From the NCBI GenBank assembly GCA_017428325.1, contig JAFRRA010000002.1, forward strand, positions 372,001 through 436,000: DNA of 64,000 nucleotides, read 5' to 3'. Of the stretch, positions 20,459-30,905 are shown piece by piece. The stretch's first letter is position 1. Each line of letters starts with the position of its first letter. The position numbers and the translations under genes were made by a program. This DNA comes from Bacteroidales bacterium. GTDB taxonomy: Bacteria > Bacteroidota > Bacteroidia > Bacteroidales > UBA932. The notes under the pieces were generated by a model that did not search any database, was not told the origin of the DNA, and saw only the letters and a list, made by a program, of their open reading frames with translations.

Positions 20459-23347
20459 TTACTTTTTCGGTTTCATTTTGGCGGCCTGCTGTGCTTTAGC
20501 CTTGGCGGTTTCCTTTGTCTGGGCATCCTCTCCATTGTAAGATGAAGCGATACTCTTGTAAACGGCTTCCGCCTGCTCGTAATCCTCCTGGTCATAGTAA
20601 CTGTCACCCAGGATCAGGTAAGCCTTTGCGAGCCAGGTTCGGTCTATTACCTGCTCCGAGAGCTCAAATACCATATTCTCCACTTTCCCGAACTTTCCCC
20701 TGTCGTAGGCGTCCTTTACAAGCAGATAAGCGGCCTCGCCCCCAACCTCATCTTCAGTTCCTTCCGCAACAAACTTGAGCGGTTCAAGGGCTTTGTCAGC
20801 ATCTCCGGTAGCCAGATAAGACTTGGCGATGTAATAGGCTATATATTTCTTTTGGCTTGCCGGCGAATAGTTTCTCTCCATCAATTCAGACGATCTTTCA
20901 ATGATTTTGTTGTATTCCTTACCCTTGAAAAGCATCTCGACTCCATTCCCAATGCAGAGGGATGGTAATACTGTATTCCCTTCTGCTCTGGCAATTGAAT
21001 CCAGATGGAAATAGGCCTGTGCCGCTCCCTTGTAGTCAGCAATCAGGGAAAGGCTTTCTGCCAGGTAATACCAGGATTTGGACGGATTGTAGTCCGGATA
21101 CTCGGTGATGAAGGATTTGAACGCTTCTGCCGCAGCATCGAATTTTTCCGCCAGGAATATCTGTTCTGCAGCGTTGAACAGCATTTTTGCATTATCGTCA
21201 CCGGCTGAATCATTTCCGCTCCGGCTGGAAACCCACTTGAAGAACTCGTCAGGATTTCCTTCTTCGTTGCAGATATTCTGGTAGGCGTTCATGGCCGCCT
21301 GGACTTCTTCAGAAGAAAGGTCGCTCTCGGCAGACTTGCGGTAGCATTCCTTGGCTTTTGAGCTGCTATTCTGGTTAGCGTACAGCATGCCTAGTTCCAT
21401 TAATGCCTTGCCGTAGAACAGGCTGTCCACAGGATTCTCCACGAGGCTTCTGAAGGCCTTTTCCGCTTCCTTGCTGTCTGAAGACTGGAGCCTTGTCTTT
21501 CCAAGTTCATACAAAAGTTCCGTGTATTGGGATGCGGTGGAATAATAGTCGGAAGAGTATTTCCCTAGAATCTCCAGCTTTTTCCTGGTATTCCCCATAA
21601 GCCCCTGGCTGATAGCCTCCTGAATTGGTGCATACAAATCATATTCGGCAGTTGTCTGGCTCAGCGACGAATAAAGTTTTGAGGCTTGGGCAAAGTCTCT
21701 CTGCATAAACTTGCAGTCTGCCATCCTCATCTTGGCCTCAAGTGAGTACTCTCCGTTTTCTCCCTCAAGTTCCAGGTATTTCGAGAAATCCCTGTAGGCA
21801 TTGCCTATGTCCTTGAGCCTGAAGCGGGCATATCCGCTGTTGAAAAACGACACCGGATATTCCCCGGTCCCCTTGAACAGCCTTGCAGCCTGGAGCCTTT
21901 CCAGAACATCCAGGGCCTCGCGGTATTTTCCCGTGCGGAAATAGCTCTCCGCCAGCCAGAAATCGGCGAGGTTAGAGATTTTGATATCAGAATCATTTTC
22001 CGCTGCATCGTCCAGAAACTCCGCTGCCGCGGAATACCTGCCTTCGTTCATGAAGGCAATTCCTCTGAAGAAGTTTGCTTTCTGAAGATTCTTCCTGTCT
22101 GAAGCGGTAGGGGAAGAAATCTTGTCCAAAGCAGTTATCGCATCCTGGAAGTTGTTGTCCTCAAGGCATTTGGCGGCAATATATCCATAGGTTTCGTCAT
22201 TCTTTGCTTTAGATGACGGATATTTGTCCAGATACTCATACAGGCGGTCTGCATTGCCCCACAGGTCGAAGCTCAGTTTTGCATAGTTGAAGAACGCGTC
22301 TTCCTTGACCTCCGTGTTGAAATCCATCTCGGATGCCTTCTTGAAAGCTTCAGCAGCAGCCACCTTGTCCTTTTCCTCAATAAAGCAGCGGGCCTGGCGG
22401 TAGAGGGCGTTCTGGGTAAGGGAGTCCGCATCGCCGAACTGGATGCATTTTTCAAACTTGCCGATGGCCTCCCTCCAGTTTCCCTGCTCGTAAGACAGCA
22501 TTCCGGAGAAGAAATTGTCCGTCTTGCTGAGTTCTTTCTGCTCTGAGTAAATCCTAAAGTATTGTTCGGCGTCAGACTTCTGCCCCAATGCGTATGCGGA
22601 TTCTGAAACGATCCTTGCAAAATGCGCTCTTTCAGCCCCTTCGTATTTGTTTAATTCGGATGCATGTTCGCAGACATAGAGATAGTCCTTCAGCATGAAA
22701 TGGCAGTCCGCCACCATCAGAGGAACTTTCGGATGGTCTGATTTCAGGAAATAGTTCAGGGCATCGGCAAAGTTCCCTTCCTGGTACTCGGAGTATCCGA
22801 GATAATACTGGGCCTGGCCCCACAATCTGCTCTTCTCCGGTATTTCCATAAAGTGATTCTGAGCTTCTACGGTCCTGAAGTCCTTCATCAGGCAGATGCC
22901 TTTCTCCAGAAGATAGCGGTCCCTGTCTTCCTTGTCTATGTCAGACGGCTGGAGCTCTTCCATAAGGCTGAGGGCCCTGCCGTAATCTTCCCTGGAGAAG
23001 TATGAACTGGCTGCCGCAAATCTGATCTTTGGAATCAGTGGAGAGGACGGGAACTTTCGTATATAGTTCCATGAACTGGCCTCCGCTCCCTTCTGCTGCA
23101 ACTTGATGGCGCAAAGCAGGCGGTAGCCTTCGGCCTCCTCGTACGAACGGGATGTCACGCCTTCCTCTTCCTGGATCTGCCGTGCGGCTTTCTGGAATAG
23201 TGTCTGGGCGTTGGAATATATCTTGTTGATGTACAGCTGCTTTGCTTCTTTAAGATTCTCCTGCCAGCTTTGGGCGGAGAGAGTAGAAGGGGCCATCAGA
23301 ATCAAAAAGGCAACCGTCGCTGAGAAAAAATACCTGTATCGTGTCAT
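20459..23347 (-). CDS. Large periplasmic TPR protein
   Basis: A 962-residue protein with a signal peptide (residues 1-25, ending in LSAQ), followed by tandem tetratricopeptide-type helical hairpins to the C-terminus. Typical segments are AQYYLGYSEYQEGNFADALNYF-like repeats, with conserved Gly/Ala/Tyr at TPR positions. No catalytic domain is visible. Such proteins act as scaffolds, and in Bacteroidota they are often paired with an outer-membrane barrel, as here. The C-terminus is Lys-rich. The encoded role is unknown; assembly of an envelope complex is an inference. Confidence 0.85.
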   Translation of the reverse strand: MTRYRYFFSATVAFLILMAPSTLSAQSWQENLKEAKQLYINKIYSNAQTLFQKAARQIQEEEGVTSRSYEEAEGYRLLCAIKLQQKGAEASSWNYIRKFPSSPLIPKIRFAAASSYFSREDYGRALSLMEELQPSDIDKEDRDRYLLEKGICLMKDFRTVEAQNHFMEIPEKSRLWGQAQYYLGYSEYQEGNFADALNYFLKSDHPKVPLMVADCHFMLKDYLYVCEHASELNKYEGAERAHFARIVSESAYALGQKSDAEQYFRIYSEQKELSKTDNFFSGMLSYEQGNWREAIGKFEKCIQFGDADSLTQNALYRQARCFIEEKDKVAAAEAFKKASEMDFNTEVKEDAFFNYAKLSFDLWGNADRLYEYLDKYPSSKAKNDETYGYIAAKCLEDNNFQDAITALDKISSPTASDRKNLQKANFFRGIAFMNEGRYSAAAEFLDDAAENDSDIKISNLADFWLAESYFRTGKYREALDVLERLQAARLFKGTGEYPVSFFNSGYARFRLKDIGNAYRDFSKYLELEGENGEYSLEAKMRMADCKFMQRDFAQASKLYSSLSQTTAEYDLYAPIQEAISQGLMGNTRKKLEILGKYSSDYYSTASQYTELLYELGKTRLQSSDSKEAEKAFRSLVENPVDSLFYGKALMELGMLYANQNSSSKAKECYRKSAESDLSSEEVQAAMNAYQNICNEEGNPDEFFKWVSSRSGNDSAGDDNAKMLFNAAEQIFLAEKFDAAAEAFKSFITEYPDYNPSKSWYYLAESLSLIADYKGAAQAYFHLDSIARAEGNTVLPSLCIGNGVEMLFKGKEYNKIIERSSELMERNYSPASQKKYIAYYIAKSYLATGDADKALEPLKFVAEGTEDEVGGEAAYLLVKDAYDRGKFGKVENMVFELSEQVIDRTWLAKAYLILGDSYYDQEDYEQAEAVYKSIASSYNGEDAQTKETAKAKAQQAAKMKPKK

Positions 23348-23383
23348 AAAAGAATAAATCCAACTTTAAAAATAGAAAATTCT

Positions 23384-23391
23384 TAACTTTG
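23384..23391 (+). promoter_or_regulatory. -7 promoter element for ftsE
   Basis: TAACTTTG matches TAnnTTTG, 27 bases before the ATG at 23419. It also argues against the in-frame TTG at 23389, which lies inside the element. Confidence 0.5.
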
Positions 23392-23418
23392 TACAAACCA
23401 ATATTTGCTGAGAAAATT

Positions 23419-24177
23419 ATGCCACAAAATCAAGGAAACGGATTTGTCACCTCAAATGCTCTTCCTCTGGTTCAATTGGAGGGCGTTGACATAGTCAACG
23501 AGGACAACCTTATACTCACCGATGTCAGTTTCAAGGTGAGTCGCGGGGAACTGGTTTATCTGGTGGGCAAAGTGGGCAGCGGCAAGAGTTCCATACTCAA
23601 GACGCTGGATGCGGAACTGCCAGTGAAAAAGGGGAAGGCCAGAGTGGGGGATTATGACCTGAAGACCATAAAAAACCGCCAGATTCCGCTGCTAAGGCGC
23701 AATCTCGGAGTGGTTTTCCAGGATTTCCAGCTCCTTTCAGACCGCACGGTGGAAGATAACCTGATGTTTGTACTCAACGCCACGGGATGGGAAGACCAGA
23801 AGAAGATGCAGGAAAGATGTTCTCAGGTCCTTGATATGGTGGATCTTAAGACTAAGGCTCACAAGATGCCGCACCAGCTCAGCGGAGGGGAGCAGCAGAG
23901 AGTGGCCATTGCCCGTGCCCTGCTTAACAATCCGGACGTGGTGCTTGCAGACGAGCCAACCGGAAACCTGGACGCGGAAACAGCTGACGGGATAATGACT
24001 CTGATGATGAAAATCCATCACCAGTACAAGCCTGCAATCATAATTGTAACCCATAACCGCACAATAATTGACCGCTATCCCGGCCGTGTCCTACTGTGCA
24101 GCGAAGGCCGCCTGAGAGAAGTGACTGACGAGCTGTCTTCCAGCAAGATAGACGCGGCAGACGATATGCCGGCATAA
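23419..24177 (+). CDS. ftsE: FtsE-like ABC transporter ATPase
   Basis: I start at the ATG at 23419 because the upstream in-frame TTG lies in the promoter. The 252-residue ATPase has Walker [11 protein letters not shown]-loop VFQDFQLL, signature [16 protein letters not shown], Walker [13 protein letters not shown] and the switch His in THN. These match FtsE, which with FtsX controls peptidoglycan hydrolases at the division site. No ftsX is adjacent, so the partner must lie elsewhere, as is common in this phylum; a LolD-like exporter ATPase is the alternative. nth follows after 11 bases. Confidence 0.85.
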   Translation: MPQNQGNGFVTSNALPLVQLEGVDIVNEDNLILTDVSFKVSRGELVYLVGKVGSGKSSILKTLDAELPVKKGKARVGDYDLKTIKNRQIPLLRRNLGVVFQDFQLLSDRTVEDNLMFVLNATGWEDQKKMQERCSQVLDMVDLKTKAHKMPHQLSGGEQQRVAIARALLNNPDVVLADEPTGNLDAETADGIMTLMMKIHHQYKPAIIIVTHNRTIIDRYPGRVLLCSEGRLREVTDELSSSKIDAADDMPA

Positions 24178-24188
24178 TAATTTCTGTA

Positions 24189-24833
24189 ATGGCAACATCC
24201 AGGAAGATAGTGGAGTGGTTCAAGGAGAACGCCAGGGGAGAGGAGAGCGAACTTCTTTTCAGTAATCCCTTTGAGCTTATAGTTGCCGTGATTCTCAGTG
24301 CTCAGTGCACGGACAAAAGAGTCAATCTGGTAACCCCTGCACTTCTGAAGGCCTATCCCACACCGGAAAAGATGGCCAAAGCCACAAAAGAAGATATTTA
24401 CACATATATAAAATCGGTTTCCTATCCAAACAGCAAGGCAGACCATCTTCTGAAAATGAGCCGGAAACTCCTCAGCGATTTTGACGGCAAGGTCCCGGAC
24501 AATATCACTGATCTGATGACTCTTCCGGGTGTCGGCCGCAAAACGGCCAATGTGGTGGCTTCCATCTGTTTCAACAGCCCAGTCATTGCTGTGGACACAC
24601 ACGTTTTCAGGGTTGCCCACCGCCTTGGGCTGTCCAGGGGAAAGACTCCATTCGAGGTAGAAAAAGATCTTGAGAAACTGATAAAAAAGGAAGACCGAGC
24701 AAGGGCCCATCACTGGCTTATCCTCCACGGTAGATATGTGTGCAAGGCCCAGAAGCCGGACTGCGGAAATTGCGGAATAAACCACCTTTGCCCGAAACTT
24801 ATGGAAGGCAGCAAACTCAGCGATGGCAGATAG
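24189..24833 (+). CDS. nth: Endonuclease III
   Basis: A 214-residue DNA glycosylase/AP lyase of base-excision repair. The helix-hairpin-helix LPGVGRKTANV holds the catalytic Lys118, Asp136 is in VDTHVFR, and the [4Fe-4S] cluster cysteines 185, 192, 195 and 201 have the C-x6-C-x2-C-x5-C spacing. It removes oxidised pyrimidines. The 3' end overlaps the xerD start by 11 bases. Two CTCAGCGAT words fall in its sequence, one (24816-24824) running into the xerD ATG. Confidence 0.96.
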   Translation: MATSRKIVEWFKENARGEESELLFSNPFELIVAVILSAQCTDKRVNLVTPALLKAYPTPEKMAKATKEDIYTYIKSVSYPNSKADHLLKMSRKLLSDFDGKVPDNITDLMTLPGVGRKTANVVASICFNSPVIAVDTHVFRVAHRLGLSRGKTPFEVEKDLEKLIKKEDRARAHHWLILHGRYVCKAQKPDCGNCGINHLCPKLMEGSKLSDGR

Positions 24834-25737
24834 GTTTCAGACATATTTAAAAGAGTTTGCGGATCATCTGCGTCTGGAGAGGAGTCTGAGCAAAAACACT
24901 ATATCTTCCTATTGCTCAGACATCAGCATCTTTGCAGACTGGCTGAAAGATCAAGGCAGAAAGTCTTTTGAAGAGGCTACGGCTGAGGATGTCGACAGTT
25001 TCATATCCGGGAAATTTTCAACCGCTTCATCTCCCAGGAGCCAGAGCCGGACGATAAGCTCCCTGAAGGCTTTTTACAAGTTCCTGAAGATCGAATATGA
25101 TTTCAAGGGCAATCCGCTGGAAACCATAGACACTCCAAAGATTACCCGCCGGCTTCCTGATGTGTTGTCCGTGGAGGAAATCGACAAGATTCTCTCAACC
25201 TGTAATCTTGCAACTTATGAGGGCCTGAGGAACAGGGCTATGCTGGAGATGCTCTACAGTTGCGGACTCAGGGTAAGCGAGCTTATAAACCTCAGGGTAT
25301 CAGACATATTCTTCAAAGAACAGTTTGTGAGGATTATCGGCAAGGGAAACAAGCAGCGCCTTGTTCCTATAGGGGAATTTGCCATTTCCGCTGTTAATAA
25401 CTACCTCCCGGAACGCTGGAGTTGCCTCCAGAGCTCAAAGAATCCAGGCCCTGGATCTGACGAGACTCTATTCCTTAATCGCAGAGGAAGAAAAATGACC
25501 AGGGTAATGGTCTTTACAATTGTGAAAAAGCAGGCGGAACTTGCCGGCATAAAGAAAGACGTGCACCCTCACACATTCCGCCATTCCTTTGCCACTCACC
25601 TGGTTGAGAACGGGGCAGACCTCCGTGCCGTGCAGGATATGCTGGGCCATGAGAGTATCCTGACCACTGAAATCTATACCCACGTCAGTTCACAGCAATG
25701 GATGAAAAACATCCTTGACCACCATCCTCAGCGATAA
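24823..25737 (+). CDS. xerD: Tyrosine site-specific recombinase XerD/XerC
   Basis: A 304-residue tyrosine recombinase with an N-terminal SAM-like DNA-binding domain and a complete catalytic set: Arg150, Lys174, His250, Arg253, His276 and Tyr285. Size, lack of inserts and the position among housekeeping genes indicate the chromosome-dimer resolution recombinase rather than a phage integrase. Whether it is the XerC or XerD partner cannot be settled here. Its end (HHPQR) is formed by a CTCAGCGAT word (25727-25735) and overlaps the 3' end of the convergent phzF gene by 53 bases. Confidence 0.9.
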   Translation: MADRFQTYLKEFADHLRLERSLSKNTISSYCSDISIFADWLKDQGRKSFEEATAEDVDSFISGKFSTASSPRSQSRTISSLKAFYKFLKIEYDFKGNPLETIDTPKITRRLPDVLSVEEIDKILSTCNLATYEGLRNRAMLEMLYSCGLRVSELINLRVSDIFFKEQFVRIIGKGNKQRLVPIGEFAISAVNNYLPERWSCLQSSKNPGPGSDETLFLNRRGRKMTRVMVFTIVKKQAELAGIKKDVHPHTFRHSFATHLVENGADLRAVQDMLGHESILTTEIYTHVSSQQWMKNILDHHPQR

Positions 25738-26527
25738 CGGCTCTTCCGCCGACGGTTACCCGTCCTTCCCGTATTTTCAAATGGAGGATTCCTCCTCGTG
25801 TGGAGGCTTGACAGGCCGTGAGTTCTGTCTTGCCAAGAATCTCTGCCCATAATGGTCCGAGTGTGCAGTGAGCAGAGCCTGTTACAGGATCTTCATCAAT
25901 GGCTTCTTTAGGGAAGAAGCATCGCGATACAAAGTCATACTTTCCGTTTCCTGGAGCTGTGATCAGCAGGTTGAAATCTCCAGGAATGGTTTTTATCTTC
26001 TCATAGTCGGGGCGGAAATTCTTTACCTCTTCAGCTGTCTTAAATACAGCTATATAGTCTATTCCGCGATAGATTTCTTTTGGGAACGAAGGCTTAAGCG
26101 CGTAATTCACCGCTTCAATTTCATCCGGGTCTGTGACTTTTTCCACACCATACATAGGGAAGTCCATAAGTATAATGAAGTCTTCTGTCCTTCTTACATT
26201 TAACTCTCCGCTTCTGCTTTGGAAATGAAGCGATTCGGCTTCCTTGTAGAAATACTTGAACAATATGTAGGAGGTAGCAAGCGTAGCGTGTCCGCACAGG
26301 TCAACTTCACATCCTGGAGTAAACCAGCGAATATGGAACCTCGGATTCAGTCTGTCATCGCTGAGGCAAAGGCAAAATGCCGTCTCAGACAGGTTGTTCT
26401 CCTTTGCAATTTGCTGCATTTCCTCATCGGATGGCCATCTGTCTACAATGCATACAGCAGCAGGATTGCCAAGGTATCCCTCTTCGGCAAAGGCATTAAC
26501 GAAATACTGCTGGAAGGTGTCCATCAT
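25685..26527 (-). CDS. PhzF family isomerase-like protein
   Basis: About 280 residues of the PhzF/diaminopimelate-epimerase fold: [17 protein letters not shown], the catalytic Glu in [27 protein letters not shown] and DPVTGSAHC. The substrate of such proteins outside phenazine pathways is unknown. I use the ATG at 26527, whose ATGA overlaps the guaA stop; a GTG two codons upstream is possible. The family usually ends near the GGRAV motif. Here 13 further residues (IAEDGGQ...) extend antisense into xerD, starting with an ATCGCTGAG word. Confidence 0.88.
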   Translation of the reverse strand: MMDTFQQYFVNAFAEEGYLGNPAAVCIVDRWPSDEEMQQIAKENNLSETAFCLCLSDDRLNPRFHIRWFTPGCEVDLCGHATLATSYILFKYFYKEAESLHFQSRSGELNVRRTEDFIILMDFPMYGVEKVTDPDEIEAVNYALKPSFPKEIYRGIDYIAVFKTAEEVKNFRPDYEKIKTIPGDFNLLITAPGNGKYDFVSRCFFPKEAIDEDPVTGSAHCTLGPLWAEILGKTELTACQASTRGGILHLKIREGRVTVGGRAVIAEDGGQGCFSSIAVN

Positions 26528-28149
26528 TCCCACTCGATTGTTGCAGGTGGTTTGGAGGATATATCGTAGCAGACTCGGTTTACTCCCTTGACCTTGTTTA
26601 TGATCTCGTTGGAGACTTTTGCAAGGAATTCGTACGGGATGTGAACCCAGTCTGCTGTCATTCCGTCATTTGAGACAACGGCCCTGAGGGCAATCGTGTA
26701 CTCGTAGGTCCTTTCGTCTCCCATAACGCCGACGCTGCGTACCGGAAGCAGGATTGTTCCAGCCTGCCAAATGGAGTCGTAGAGCGGCCTCATCTTTTTT
26801 CCGTTGACGGTTACTTCAGATTCTTCAGCCGCAAAACCGTTGGATGCAGGAGGGAGTTCCGTCATATACGTTCTGAGGTTGGAAATGAAGATATGGTCTG
26901 CTTCCTTGAGAATGTTCAACTTTTCTGCTGTAACCTCTCCCAGCACCCTGATACCCAGGCCAGGACCCGGGAACGGATGGCGTGATATGAGTTCTCGTTT
27001 GATGCCAAGTGCCCTTCCGGTCCTTCTTACTTCATCCTTGAAGAGGGAGCGGAGAGGCTCCACGATCTTGAGGTTCATCTTCTCAGGCAGTCCGCCCACA
27101 TTGTGGTGGGACTTGATGGTGGCGGAAGGGCCCTTAACGCTGCTGGACTCGATTACATCCGGGTAGATGGTGCCCTGGGCCAGCCATTTGGCATTCTTAA
27201 TCTTCTGAGCTTCGGCATCGAACACTTCTATGAACGTGCGTCCAATGGCCTTGCGCTTACCTTCCGGCTCGGAAATGCCCTTGAGAGCCTCCAAGAAGCG
27301 GTCTGCCGCCCTTACGCCGGTTACGTTGAGGCCCATGTCCTGATACTGAGAGAGCACATCTTCAAACTCGTTCTTTCTAAGAAGGCCGTTATCAACAAAT
27401 ATGCAGTGGAGGCGGTTTCCTATGGCCTTGTTCAGAAGGACGGCGGCTACTGAAGAATCCACTCCGCCGCTAAGGCCCAGTATAACTTCATCATCGCCAA
27501 GCTTGGCCTTAAGGTCCTTTACGGTTGCCTCGATGAAGGATTCCGTAGTCCAGTCTCCCTTGCATCCGCAGATGCCTTTTACAAAGTTGCGGAGCATAAT
27601 CCCGCCGTAAGCGGTGTGGAAAACCTCAGGATGGAACTGGAAGGCATAAATGTTTTTCTCAGCGATCTTGTAGGCTGCATTCCTGACGCTAGGGGTGGAG
27701 GCAATCAATGTGGCCCCCACAGGAAGCTTTGTGATGGAATCTCCGTGGCTCATCCAAACCTGGGATGTCTTTGGAATATCCCTGAACATAGGTTCGTTCT
27801 CATCTGCGACAGTCAGTTCCGCCCTGCCGTATTCCCTTGTATTGGAGGCCTCAACCGCTCCGCCACAGGTGTGGGCGATATACTGGGCTCCGTAGCAGAT
27901 GCCGAGGATTGGCAGTTTGCCTTCAAAATCGCCGAGATTGACCTTAGGACTGTTTTCGTCCCTTACTGAGAACGGGCTTCCTGACAGGATCAGGCCCTTC
28001 ACATCCTCCGGGATGGTCTTCTTTTCCGGATCGGCGAAAGGGAATTTGTTGAAGGGGTAGATTTCGCAGTAAACATCCAGTTCCCTGACCCTTCTGCCTA
28101 TGACCTGAGTCACCTGGGAACCGAAATCGAGTATGATTATTCTCTCCAT
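26524..28149 (-). CDS. guaA: GMP synthase (glutamine-hydrolysing)
   Basis: The start is placed at [12 protein letters not shown] (28149); the upstream extension crosses the promoter. The 541-residue enzyme has a class I glutamine amidotransferase domain (GICYGAQ with Cys85; FQFHPEV) and an ATP-pyrophosphatase domain with the P-loop GLSGGVDSS. The dimerisation domain ends in the usual PPATIEWE. It converts XMP to GMP with glutamine and ATP. It is coupled to phzF by ATGA. A -7 element lies 24 bases upstream. Confidence 0.97.
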   Translation of the reverse strand: MERIIILDFGSQVTQVIGRRVRELDVYCEIYPFNKFPFADPEKKTIPEDVKGLILSGSPFSVRDENSPKVNLGDFEGKLPILGICYGAQYIAHTCGGAVEASNTREYGRAELTVADENEPMFRDIPKTSQVWMSHGDSITKLPVGATLIASTPSVRNAAYKIAEKNIYAFQFHPEVFHTAYGGIMLRNFVKGICGCKGDWTTESFIEATVKDLKAKLGDDEVILGLSGGVDSSVAAVLLNKAIGNRLHCIFVDNGLLRKNEFEDVLSQYQDMGLNVTGVRAADRFLEALKGISEPEGKRKAIGRTFIEVFDAEAQKIKNAKWLAQGTIYPDVIESSSVKGPSATIKSHHNVGGLPEKMNLKIVEPLRSLFKDEVRRTGRALGIKRELISRHPFPGPGLGIRVLGEVTAEKLNILKEADHIFISNLRTYMTELPPASNGFAAEESEVTVNGKKMRPLYDSIWQAGTILLPVRSVGVMGDERTYEYTIALRAVVSNDGMTADWVHIPYEFLAKVSNEIINKVKGVNRVCYDISSKPPATIEWE

Positions 28150-28173
28150 TGGATTTTGATTGATGAGGCTTCG

Positions 28174-28181
28174 CAAATATA
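28174..28181 (-). promoter_or_regulatory. -7 promoter element for guaA
   Basis: TATATTTG on the minus strand, 24 bases before the guaA ATG; no clear -33 element. Confidence 0.5.
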
Positions 28182-28279
28182 GTGCAATTAGAGAGAATTT
28201 GGAGTATCTTTCTCGCTTCGCTCGCAAGATAGGCTGCATCTCGGAAAATTGAACAAGTTCATTTTCGCTCGATTTGCAC

Positions 28280-28287
28280 TATCTTTG
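28280..28287 (+). promoter_or_regulatory. -7 promoter element for typA
   Basis: TATCTTTG followed by C, ending eight bases before the ATG. The predicted transcript begins at or next to the start codon. Confidence 0.6.
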
Positions 28288-28295
28288 CGGCCGTT

Positions 28296-30107
28296 ATGCA
28301 AAATATAAGGAATATAGCGATTGTGGCCCATGTGGACCACGGAAAGACCACGCTCGTGGACAAGATGATTGCCCAGGCCAAGGTAACGAGGGAAAGCGAG
28401 AAGAATCCAGGGCAGCTGATTCTGGACAACAATGACCTTGAGAGGGAAAGGGGCATCACCATCCTCTCCAAGAACGTGAGCGTGCCGTACAAGGGTTACA
28501 AAATCAACATCATAGACACTCCGGGCCACGCCGATTTCGGCGGTGAGGTGGAGCGTGTTCTCAATATGGCGGATGGCGTGCTGTTGCTGGTGGACGCGTT
28601 CGAGGGCTGCATGCCGCAGACCAGGTTCGTGCTCCAGAAGGCCCTGGAATTAGGGAAAAAGCCTCTGGTTGTAATCAATAAGGTGGACAAGCTCAACTGC
28701 CGTCCGGAGGAGGTCAACGACCAGGTATTCGAACTTATGTTCAACCTCAACGCCAACGACGACCAGCTTAATTTTAAGACCGTATACGGTTGCGCAAAGC
28801 AGGGCTGGATGAGCCTGGACTGGAGGAAGCCGACTACGGACCTGACAACCCTGATGGACCTTATCATCAGCGAGATCCCCGGTCCGGAACAGGACCTTGA
28901 GGGCACTCCGCAGATGCTCATATCCTCTCTGGAGTACTCGCCATATGTCGGCCGTATTGCCGTAGGAAGGGTAAGGAGGGGTGTGCTTAAGGCCGGACAG
29001 GAAATAACGCTTTGCCATCGTGACGGAACACTTGTCAGGCAGAGAATCAAGGATCTGATGGTGTTCACGGGAATCGAGAAGACCAAGGCGGAAACAGTTG
29101 AGAGCGGAGATATCTGCGCCGTGGTGGGCATTGAAGGCTTTGAAATCGGCGACACGATAGCTGACCATGAGAACCCGGAGCCTCTGCCTCCTATTACCAT
29201 CGACGAGCCTACAATGAGCATGCTCTTCTGCATCAACGATTCCCCGTTCTTCGGCAGAGACGGCAAATATGTCACTTCCCGCCACCTGAAGGAAAGGCTG
29301 GACAAGGAACTGGAGAAAAACCTTGCCCTGAGGGTCAAGCCTGGCAAGACTTCTGACTCCTTTATAGTATATGGCAGGGGCGTGCTTCATCTCTCTATCC
29401 TCATTGAGACTATGCGGAGGGAAGGATTCGAGCTCCAGATCGGCCAGCCGAAAGTCATTGACAAGAACATTAACGGAACCCGCTGCGAGCCTGTGGAGCA
29501 TCTTATCATCGATGTTCCCGAGGAATTCGTGGGCAGGGCTATAGAGATGACGACCCGCCGGAAAGGAGCGCTTCTGCATATGGATCATCGCGGAGACAGG
29601 GTGCATCTGGACTTTGACATCCCGTCCAGAGGAATCATAGGATTGAGGAGCAACCTCATCACAGCCACTTCCGGAGAGGCCATCATGGCTCACCGGTTCA
29701 AGGATTACGAGCCGTACAAGGGAGAAATTGAAAAGAGGACAAACGGCTCTCTGGTGGCTCTGGAGACCGGTCAGGCTATAGCTTACTCTATGTGGAAGCT
29801 TCTGGACAGGGGCAAATGGATTATCAATCCGGGAGACGAAGTCTATGCCGGAGAGGTGGTTGGCGAGTATACCCGCGCCATGGACCTTAACGTGAATGTC
29901 TGCATAAAGAAGAAGCTTACAAATGTAAGGGCTTCTGGTTCAGATGAGAAGGCTGTGCTTCCTCCTCCGATGCAGTTCACTTTGGAAGAAATGCTGGAAT
30001 ACATCCAGGACGACGAGCTGGTGGAAGTTACCCCTAAGCATCTGAGAATCCGCAAGATCTATCTTGACGAGAACGAGCGCAAGAGACATAAGATGCAGAA
30101 CCAGTAA
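28296..30107 (+). CDS. typA: Ribosome-associated GTPase TypA/BipA
   Basis: A 603-residue translational GTPase with G1 [10 protein letters not shown]2 around RERGITI, G3 [15 protein letters not shown]4 NKVDK, then beta-barrel and EF-G-like domains III and V and the TypA-specific C-terminal domain. It binds ribosomes and supports 50S assembly and stress or low-temperature growth. The sequence is full length and without gaps. The ATG lies eight bases after a -7 element and lacks a Shine-Dalgarno site, so translation is probably leaderless. Confidence 0.96.
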   Translation: MQNIRNIAIVAHVDHGKTTLVDKMIAQAKVTRESEKNPGQLILDNNDLERERGITILSKNVSVPYKGYKINIIDTPGHADFGGEVERVLNMADGVLLLVDAFEGCMPQTRFVLQKALELGKKPLVVINKVDKLNCRPEEVNDQVFELMFNLNANDDQLNFKTVYGCAKQGWMSLDWRKPTTDLTTLMDLIISEIPGPEQDLEGTPQMLISSLEYSPYVGRIAVGRVRRGVLKAGQEITLCHRDGTLVRQRIKDLMVFTGIEKTKAETVESGDICAVVGIEGFEIGDTIADHENPEPLPPITIDEPTMSMLFCINDSPFFGRDGKYVTSRHLKERLDKELEKNLALRVKPGKTSDSFIVYGRGVLHLSILIETMRREGFELQIGQPKVIDKNINGTRCEPVEHLIIDVPEEFVGRAIEMTTRRKGALLHMDHRGDRVHLDFDIPSRGIIGLRSNLITATSGEAIMAHRFKDYEPYKGEIEKRTNGSLVALETGQAIAYSMWKLLDRGKWIINPGDEVYAGEVVGEYTRAMDLNVNVCIKKKLTNVRASGSDEKAVLPPPMQFTLEEMLEYIQDDELVEVTPKHLRIRKIYLDENERKRHKMQNQ

Positions 30108-30127
30108 GCCAAAAGGCTGACTGAGAC

Positions 30128-30157
30128 TTGCAAATTGTAAAAAAGTTAGTATCTTTG
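30128..30157 (+). promoter_or_regulatory. Promoter for DUF177-rpmF-fabH
   Basis: TATCTTTG at 30150-30157, with TTG at 30128-30130 and a 19-base spacer. As at typA, the element ends eight bases before the ATG. Confidence 0.6.
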
Positions 30158-30165
30158 CGCCCCCT

Positions 30166-30696
30166 ATGGATTACAAGATTCACATAAGCGGACTTGCCCA
30201 GGGAAAGTATGAATATGAGTTCCCGGTGAAGGGAGACTTGTTCCGTGAGTTTGAGAACCAGCAGGTTATTGATGCGGATATAGTTGCAAGGGTAACCCTG
30301 GAGAAGGGCAGCGGATGGATGAACGCCCATCTGAGAGGAGAGGGAAAGGTGACGGTTGAGTGTGACAGATGCCTTGAGAATGTGGACGTTCCGGTGAATT
30401 TCGAGTCCAGCCTTGCAATCCGCACGGCCAAACTGGGTGAGGATGTGGAAGACTCTGACGAGTTTATAATCGTGGATCCGTCAGAGGCCGAGGTAGACCT
30501 GAAGCAGTTCATTTATGATTACATCTGCGTGAACCTGCCTATGATAAGCCGTCATCCGGAAGGGGAGTGCAACCCTGAGATGCTTGCAAAGATAGAGGCT
30601 CTCAGAGCAGGGAACGATAAAAAGGAAGAAACAGAAAACTATTCCCCGTTCAGCGGTCTGAAAGACCTTCTGAGCAAAAGCGGGAAAAAGAAATAG
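30166..30696 (+). CDS. DUF177 (YceD) family protein
   Basis: A 176-residue protein of the DUF177/YceD family with the conserved core VECDRCLENVDVPV, the acidic middle (EDSDEFIIVDPSE) and DLKQFIYDYICVNLPM followed by the family's His/Cys stretch. The gene is almost always next to rpmF, as here. In E. coli YceD has been linked to 23S rRNA or ribosome maturation, but the exact role is not settled. It is the first gene of a DUF177-rpmF-fabH operon. Confidence 0.92.
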   Translation: MDYKIHISGLAQGKYEYEFPVKGDLFREFENQQVIDADIVARVTLEKGSGWMNAHLRGEGKVTVECDRCLENVDVPVNFESSLAIRTAKLGEDVEDSDEFIIVDPSEAEVDLKQFIYDYICVNLPMISRHPEGECNPEMLAKIEALRAGNDKKEETENYSPFSGLKDLLSKSGKKK

Positions 30697-30722
30697 AGTT
30701 TTAAAATATTAAATTATAAGAG

Positions 30723-30905
30723 ATGGCACATCCTAAACACAAGATCTCCAAACAGAGGAGAGACAAGAGAAGAACACACGACAAGGCAGAACTGCCTACA
30801 CTGTCTACTTGTTCCAACTGCGGTGCTACTGTTATGTATCATCACGTTTGCCCTGAGTGCGGCTACTATCGTGGACGTCTGGTCATAGCAAAGGAAAATG
30901 CATAA
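30723..30905 (+). CDS. rpmF: 50S ribosomal protein L32
   Basis: A 60-residue basic protein starting MAHPKHKISKQRRDKRRTH. It has a zinc ribbon made of CSNC and CPEC pairs, and YYRGR near the end. This is the four-cysteine form of L32. The last 8 bases overlap fabH. Confidence 0.97.
   Translation: MAHPKHKISKQRRDKRRTHDKAELPTLSTCSNCGATVMYHHVCPECGYYRGRLVIAKENA

Noticed and set aside
24823-25737. Integrase of a mobile element
   Set aside because: Neighbours are housekeeping genes, there are no attachment repeats, and length and motifs fit XerC/XerD.
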